Source of the DNA: Vulcanimicrobiota bacterium
GTDB taxonomy: Bacteria > Vulcanimicrobiota > Xenobia > Xenobiales > JADMJV01
DNA length: 64,000 nt
Assembly (NCBI GenBank): GCA_019637395.1
Contig: JAHBVR010000008.1
Span: 248,001-312,000 of the forward strand
Direction: 5' to 3'
Each line of letters begins with the position of its first letter. Positions within the stretch are counted from its first letter, which is position 1. Under the pieces are notes generated by a model. That model worked only from the letters and a program-made list of their open reading frames with translations. It did not search any database and was not told the origin of the DNA. The position numbers and the translations under genes were made by a program. Of the stretch, positions 60,643-64,000 are shown piece by piece.

Positions 60643-61872
60643 ATGAGTCAGACTTTGATTACGGGCGACATCGTTTCCCGCTTCACCCAAGAACAGCTCG
60701 ACCAGAACGGTTACACGGTCATGAATATGGGGCCGCAGCACCCCTCCACCCACGGCGTGCTGCGCCTGGTGCTGACCCTGGACGGCGAGCGCGTGGTCGA
60801 CTGTGTCCCCGACATCGGTTTTTTGCATACCGGCATCGAGAAGACGGCGGAGGTGAAGACCTATAACCAGGCCCTGACCTTGACCGACCGCATGGATTAC
60901 CTGGCCCCGTTGAGCAACAACCTGGGCTACTCGCTGGCGGTGGAAAAGCTGCTGGGGGTGGATATTCCCGAGCGGGTTTCCCATATCCGGGTCATGCTGG
61001 CCGAGCTGCAGCGCATTTCCAGCCACATGGTCTGGCTGGGCACCTCGGGTCTGGACGCCGGCGCCATGTCGATGTTCCTCTACTGCTTTCAGGACCGCGA
61101 GCGCGTGCTGGATTTGTTCGAGAACATCTCGGGTGTGCGCATGATGACCTCGTTTATTATGCCGGGCGGTTTGATGGCCGACCTGACCGAGGGTTTCCTG
61201 GATAAGGTCAAAGAGTTCCTGGACTATTTTGAACCGCATATCCAGATGTATCATGGGCTGCTCACGGGCAATTCGATCTGGTTGGATCGCACCAGGGGGG
61301 TGGGCGTGCTCACCAGTGAGCAGGCCCTCGATTATTTATGCACCGGACCGGTGGCCCGCGCTTCCGGCGTGGATTGGGACATCCGCCGGGATTTCCCCTA
61401 CGCCGCCTATGCCGACTACGACTTCAAGGTGCCCACCCGTCCTGAAGGCGATAGTTACGCCCGCTACATGGTGCGCATGGCCGAGCTGGATGAGTCGGTC
61501 AAGATCGTGCGCCAGGCCCTGACCAAGATCACGCCCACCGGAGAATACCGGACGCACGACCGCAAAGTGGTGGCTCCGCCCAAGTGGGAGATCGCCCGTT
61601 CCATGGAATCCTTGATCCACCACTTCAAACTCTTTACCGAGGGCTACGCGCCCACGCCCGGCGAGGTCTTTCAGCGCGTCGAATCGCCCCGCGGCGAACT
61701 GGCCTTCCATATGACTTCCGACGGCTCCAACCGTCCCTACCGCATGCATGTGCGCACCCCCAGTTTCCCTCACGTCCAGGTGATGCCGGTGATCCTGCAA
61801 GGACACCTGCTGGCCGACGTGGTGGTCATTCTCGCCAGCACGGACTTTGTGCTGGGTGACGTGGACCGTTAG
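60643..61872 (+). CDS. nuoD: NADH-quinone oxidoreductase subunit D
   Basis: A 409-residue 49-kDa-type subunit. It shows MNMGPQHPSTHGVLRLVLTLDGE near the N-terminus, the quinone-site histidines of that motif, and the C-terminal GGSFxxLP-like end replaced here by the STDFVLGDVDR tail typical of bacterial NuoD. It forms part of the quinone-binding cavity with NuoB. The ATG at 60643 follows AAGGAG at close spacing, a good ribosome binding site. Confidence 0.96.
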   Translation: MSQTLITGDIVSRFTQEQLDQNGYTVMNMGPQHPSTHGVLRLVLTLDGERVVDCVPDIGFLHTGIEKTAEVKTYNQALTLTDRMDYLAPLSNNLGYSLAVEKLLGVDIPERVSHIRVMLAELQRISSHMVWLGTSGLDAGAMSMFLYCFQDRERVLDLFENISGVRMMTSFIMPGGLMADLTEGFLDKVKEFLDYFEPHIQMYHGLLTGNSIWLDRTRGVGVLTSEQALDYLCTGPVARASGVDWDIRRDFPYAAYADYDFKVPTRPEGDSYARYMVRMAELDESVKIVRQALTKITPTGEYRTHDRKVVAPPKWEIARSMESLIHHFKLFTEGYAPTPGEVFQRVESPRGELAFHMTSDGSNRPYRMHVRTPSFPHVQVMPVILQGHLLADVVVILASTDFVLGDVDR

Positions 61873-61879
61873 GAGTACG

Positions 61880-62416
61880 ATGCCGACCCAGGAGTTGCTC
61901 AGCCCCAAGCTGCAAGAACGGATCAAGGAACTGATGGCGTCTTACCCCAAGCCGCAGTCAGCCATCTTGATGGCGCTACATCTGATTCAGGAAGAGCTGG
62001 GCTGGGTGCCCGAGCCCGCTCAGGCCCAGGTGGCCGAACTTTTTGGCATGCCTCCCCAGGACGTCACCACTCTGGTTTCTTTTTATTATATGTACCACCG
62101 AAAACCGGTGGGTCGCTACGTGCTCAAAGTGTGTAAATCGATCTCCTGTTATCTGTGCGGCTCGCAGAACGTCATCGACCATCTGGAAAAGAAGCTGGAC
62201 ATAAAAATGGGGGAGACGACCGCTGATGGCCAGTTCTCGCTGGTCGGTTCGGAATGTCTGGCCGCCTGCACGGGGGCGCCCTGTCTCCAGGTGAACGATC
62301 GATTTTACGAAAACTGCAGCCAGGAGCGCCTCGACGAGCTGCTCTCCCGTTTGCGCGGCGGTGACAGTCATTTCCCGCCGGCCAACGTATCCTGGCAGCC
62401 TCCCAAGGAGTCTTAA
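61880..62416 (+). CDS. nuoE: NADH-quinone oxidoreductase subunit E
   Basis: A 178-residue thioredoxin-like subunit that binds the [2Fe-2S] cluster N1a. The ligands are Cys85, Cys90, Cys126 and Cys130, with the family spacing C-x4-C-x35-C-x3-C. The ATG at 61880 follows AGGAG; it is preferred over an upstream ATG at 61847 inside nuoD. Together with NuoF and NuoG it makes the NADH-oxidising module. Confidence 0.95.
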   Translation: MPTQELLSPKLQERIKELMASYPKPQSAILMALHLIQEELGWVPEPAQAQVAELFGMPPQDVTTLVSFYYMYHRKPVGRYVLKVCKSISCYLCGSQNVIDHLEKKLDIKMGETTADGQFSLVGSECLAACTGAPCLQVNDRFYENCSQERLDELLSRLRGGDSHFPPANVSWQPPKES

Positions 62417-62420
62417 GCTC

Positions 62421-63731
62421 ATGCCACACCCTCAGGAAAAGCGCATCCTTTTCGGCTGGCGCGACATAAAAGACATCGGCAGCCTCAAGGTTTACCGCGA
62501 AAAGGGCGGTTACGACGCCTGGCTGAAGCTGCTCAAGGAAAAGCAGCCCGCCGAAGTGATTGAGCTGACCAAGGCTTCCGGTTTGCGCGGGCGCGGCGGC
62601 GCCGGCTTCCCCACCGGCATGAAGTGGAGCTTCGTGCCCAACAATTTGGGCAAGCCCAAATATCTGTGCGTCAACTGCGATGAGTCCGAGCCGGGCACGT
62701 GCAAAGACCGCGAGATCGTCGAGCACATTCCTCACCAGTTGTTGGAGGGTATCGGCATCGCCTGCTACGCGGTGGGTATTCAGAAGGCGTTTATTTATAT
62801 TCGCGGCGAGATGTACGAGGGTTACCTGTCGCTTAAGAAAGCCATCGAGGAAGCCTACGCGGCCGGCCTGTTCGGCAAGAAGATCGGCGGCAGCGATTTT
62901 GAATGCGACATCGTTTTGCACCGCGGCGCGGGCGCCTATATCTGTGGCGAGGAGAGCGCGCTGCTTTCCAGTCTTGAAGGCGAGCGCGGCTTCCCCCGTT
63001 TAAAACCGCCCTTCCCGGCCGTCTCCGGGCTCTATGCATGTCCCACCGTGATCAACAACGTGGAAACTCTGGCCACGCTGCCGCCCATCTTCCGCATGGG
63101 GGTGGAGGAATACGCCAAACTGGGCACCGACAAGAGCAAGGGCACCCGCATGGTGTCGCTTTCCGGGCACGTCAATAACCCGAGCAACTTCGAAATCGAG
63201 CTCGGCAAAGTCAACTTCAAGCAACTGATCGAAGACTTCGGCGGCGGCATGCGCCACGGCAAGAAATGCAAAGCCATCATTCCCGGCGGTGCATCCGCTC
63301 CCTGGCTGACCATGGAGCAGCACGGCGAGGTGACGCTGGACTTTGAAGCCATCGCCGCCGCCAGGTCGATGGCCGGCTCGGGCGCTATCGTGGTCATGGA
63401 CGAGGATACCTGCGCCGTGGGCGCCGCTCTCAATCTGGTCGAGTTCTTCCACGAAGAATCGTGCGGTAAATGTTCCCCCTGCCGGGAAGGAACTCAGTGG
63501 CTCACCCAGATACTGCACCGCATCGAGCACGGCCAGGGCAAAATGGAAGACCTGAAACTGCTCGACGAAATTTGCGAGAGCATGCTGGGCAAGACCTTTT
63601 GCCCACTGGGCGATTCGGCCACCGTGCCGGTCTCCAGCAGCATGAGGTATTTCCGGGATGAGTATGAGCACCACATCAAGGAAAAATGCTGCAAAGTCGG
63701 CCCCGGCGCCAAGAAAACGGCGGGGGTCTGA
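62421..63731 (+). CDS. nuoF: NADH-quinone oxidoreductase subunit F
   Basis: A 436-residue flavoprotein that binds NADH, FMN and a [4Fe-4S] cluster (N3). GLRGRGGAGFPTG forms the NADH/FMN loop. CGEESALLSSLEGERG and the Cys348, Cys351, Cys354 and Cys394 cluster ligands (CGKCSPC, then C-x39-C ending in FCPLGD) are present. The ATG at 62421 has AAGGAG 9 nt upstream. It overlaps nuoG by one base (TGATG). It is the entry point for electrons from NADH. Confidence 0.96.
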   Translation: MPHPQEKRILFGWRDIKDIGSLKVYREKGGYDAWLKLLKEKQPAEVIELTKASGLRGRGGAGFPTGMKWSFVPNNLGKPKYLCVNCDESEPGTCKDREIVEHIPHQLLEGIGIACYAVGIQKAFIYIRGEMYEGYLSLKKAIEEAYAAGLFGKKIGGSDFECDIVLHRGAGAYICGEESALLSSLEGERGFPRLKPPFPAVSGLYACPTVINNVETLATLPPIFRMGVEEYAKLGTDKSKGTRMVSLSGHVNNPSNFEIELGKVNFKQLIEDFGGGMRHGKKCKAIIPGGASAPWLTMEQHGEVTLDFEAIAAARSMAGSGAIVVMDEDTCAVGAALNLVEFFHEESCGKCSPCREGTQWLTQILHRIEHGQGKMEDLKLLDEICESMLGKTFCPLGDSATVPVSSSMRYFRDEYEHHIKEKCCKVGPGAKKTAGV

Positions 63732-64000
63732 TGTCTGACGTTACTTTAACCATTGATGGTCAACCGGTCACGGTGGCCAAAGGCACGCTGATTGTCGAGG
63801 CCGCTCGTAAGCTGGGCATCGAGATTCCGGTTTATTGTTATCATCCCAAGCTGGCTCCGGTGGGAGCCTGCCGCGTCTGCGTGGTGGATGTGGAAAACCA
63901 GCGCCGCCCGATCATGCCGGCCTGTGCCACCGAAGTGATGGAGGGTATGGTGGTGCACACCCGCAACGCCGCCGCCACCCGGGCCCGCGAGGGTGTCATC
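63731..64000 (+). CDS. nuoG: NADH-quinone oxidoreductase subunit G, N-terminal part, cut by the window edge
   Basis: Only the first 90 residues are present. They form the [2Fe-2S] ferredoxin-like domain: Cys36 (YCYHPKLAPVGACRVC), Cys47, Cys50 and Cys65 (PIMPACATEV) bind cluster N1b. NuoG continues outside with the further clusters and a molybdopterin-like domain. Start ATG 63731 overlaps the nuoF stop. Confidence 0.95.
   Translation, partial: MSDVTLTIDGQPVTVAKGTLIVEAARKLGIEIPVYCYHPKLAPVGACRVCVVDVENQRRPIMPACATEVMEGMVVHTRNAAATRAREGVI

Overview
The window is GC-rich, densely packed bacterial chromosome with no tRNA, rRNA, phage or complete insertion sequence that I could see. The type IV-like prepilin, the batteries of MoxR/von Willebrand, DUF4139 and Ser/Thr-kinase genes, a hopanoid-type RND exporter and a nuoABCDEFG operon fit a poorly studied Gram-negative lineage. 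The pilin and the gene style remind me of Vulcanimicrobiota (Ca. Eremiobacterota), but this is an impression and not a placement.

Layout. 1-1100 is the start of an RND/MMPL exporter, divergent from a DedA gene. 1791-12271 is one tightly overlapping operon: MoxR ATPase, a membrane-anchored protein, ABC ATPase, ABC permease, DUF58, a BatA-like protein and a double-VWA protein. A 2Fe-2S ferredoxin follows. 12.6-25.2 kb is a looser block of secreted or hypothetical genes with many broken ones: a Uma2 gene, an M1 aminopeptidase, a glycine-zipper gene, an HxlR relic, a nucleotidyltransferase relic and a truncated phospholipase-D-like gene. It also holds a tandemly duplicated FlgG-like secreted protein. 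25.2-31.9 kb has a stand-alone FlhA-C-like protein with a zinc-finger-like N-terminus, two DUF4139 genes, a hypothetical gene and YceI. 31.9-33.15 kb has an Ala-rich protein followed by a probable structured non-coding RNA of about 310 nt with its own promoter.

33.1-42.5 kb: an MBL hydrolase, a second (intact) Uma2, a gene run containing rsuA, an rsmC-like methyltransferase, trhO and a borosin-type methyltransferase fused to a long C-terminal region, then a prepilin, accC and a Phd/PIN toxin-antitoxin pair. 42.5-57.7 kb: a Ser/Thr kinase with two ABC-2-like membrane proteins, a YyaL thioredoxin-domain/aldo-keto-reductase fusion, a small RIO/WaaP-like kinase, a kinase-TPR-WD40 giant and two membrane glycosyltransferase-like genes. 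57.7-64 kb: vapBC with a palindromic operator, a ChaN-like gene, and the NADH dehydrogenase operon running off the right edge.

Promoters. Several housekeeping-type promoters are visible. In four cases the -10 box ends 6-8 nt before the start codon (Uma2, prepilin, VapB, Phd), which predicts leaderless mRNAs.

The items most worth a second look are the borosin-like fusion (37706-39319), the orphan non-coding RNA (about 32831-33141), the duplicated FlgG-like protein together with the isolated FlhA-C-like protein, and the cluster of single-base frameshifts. Several of these frameshifts lie in G runs and could be assembly errors.
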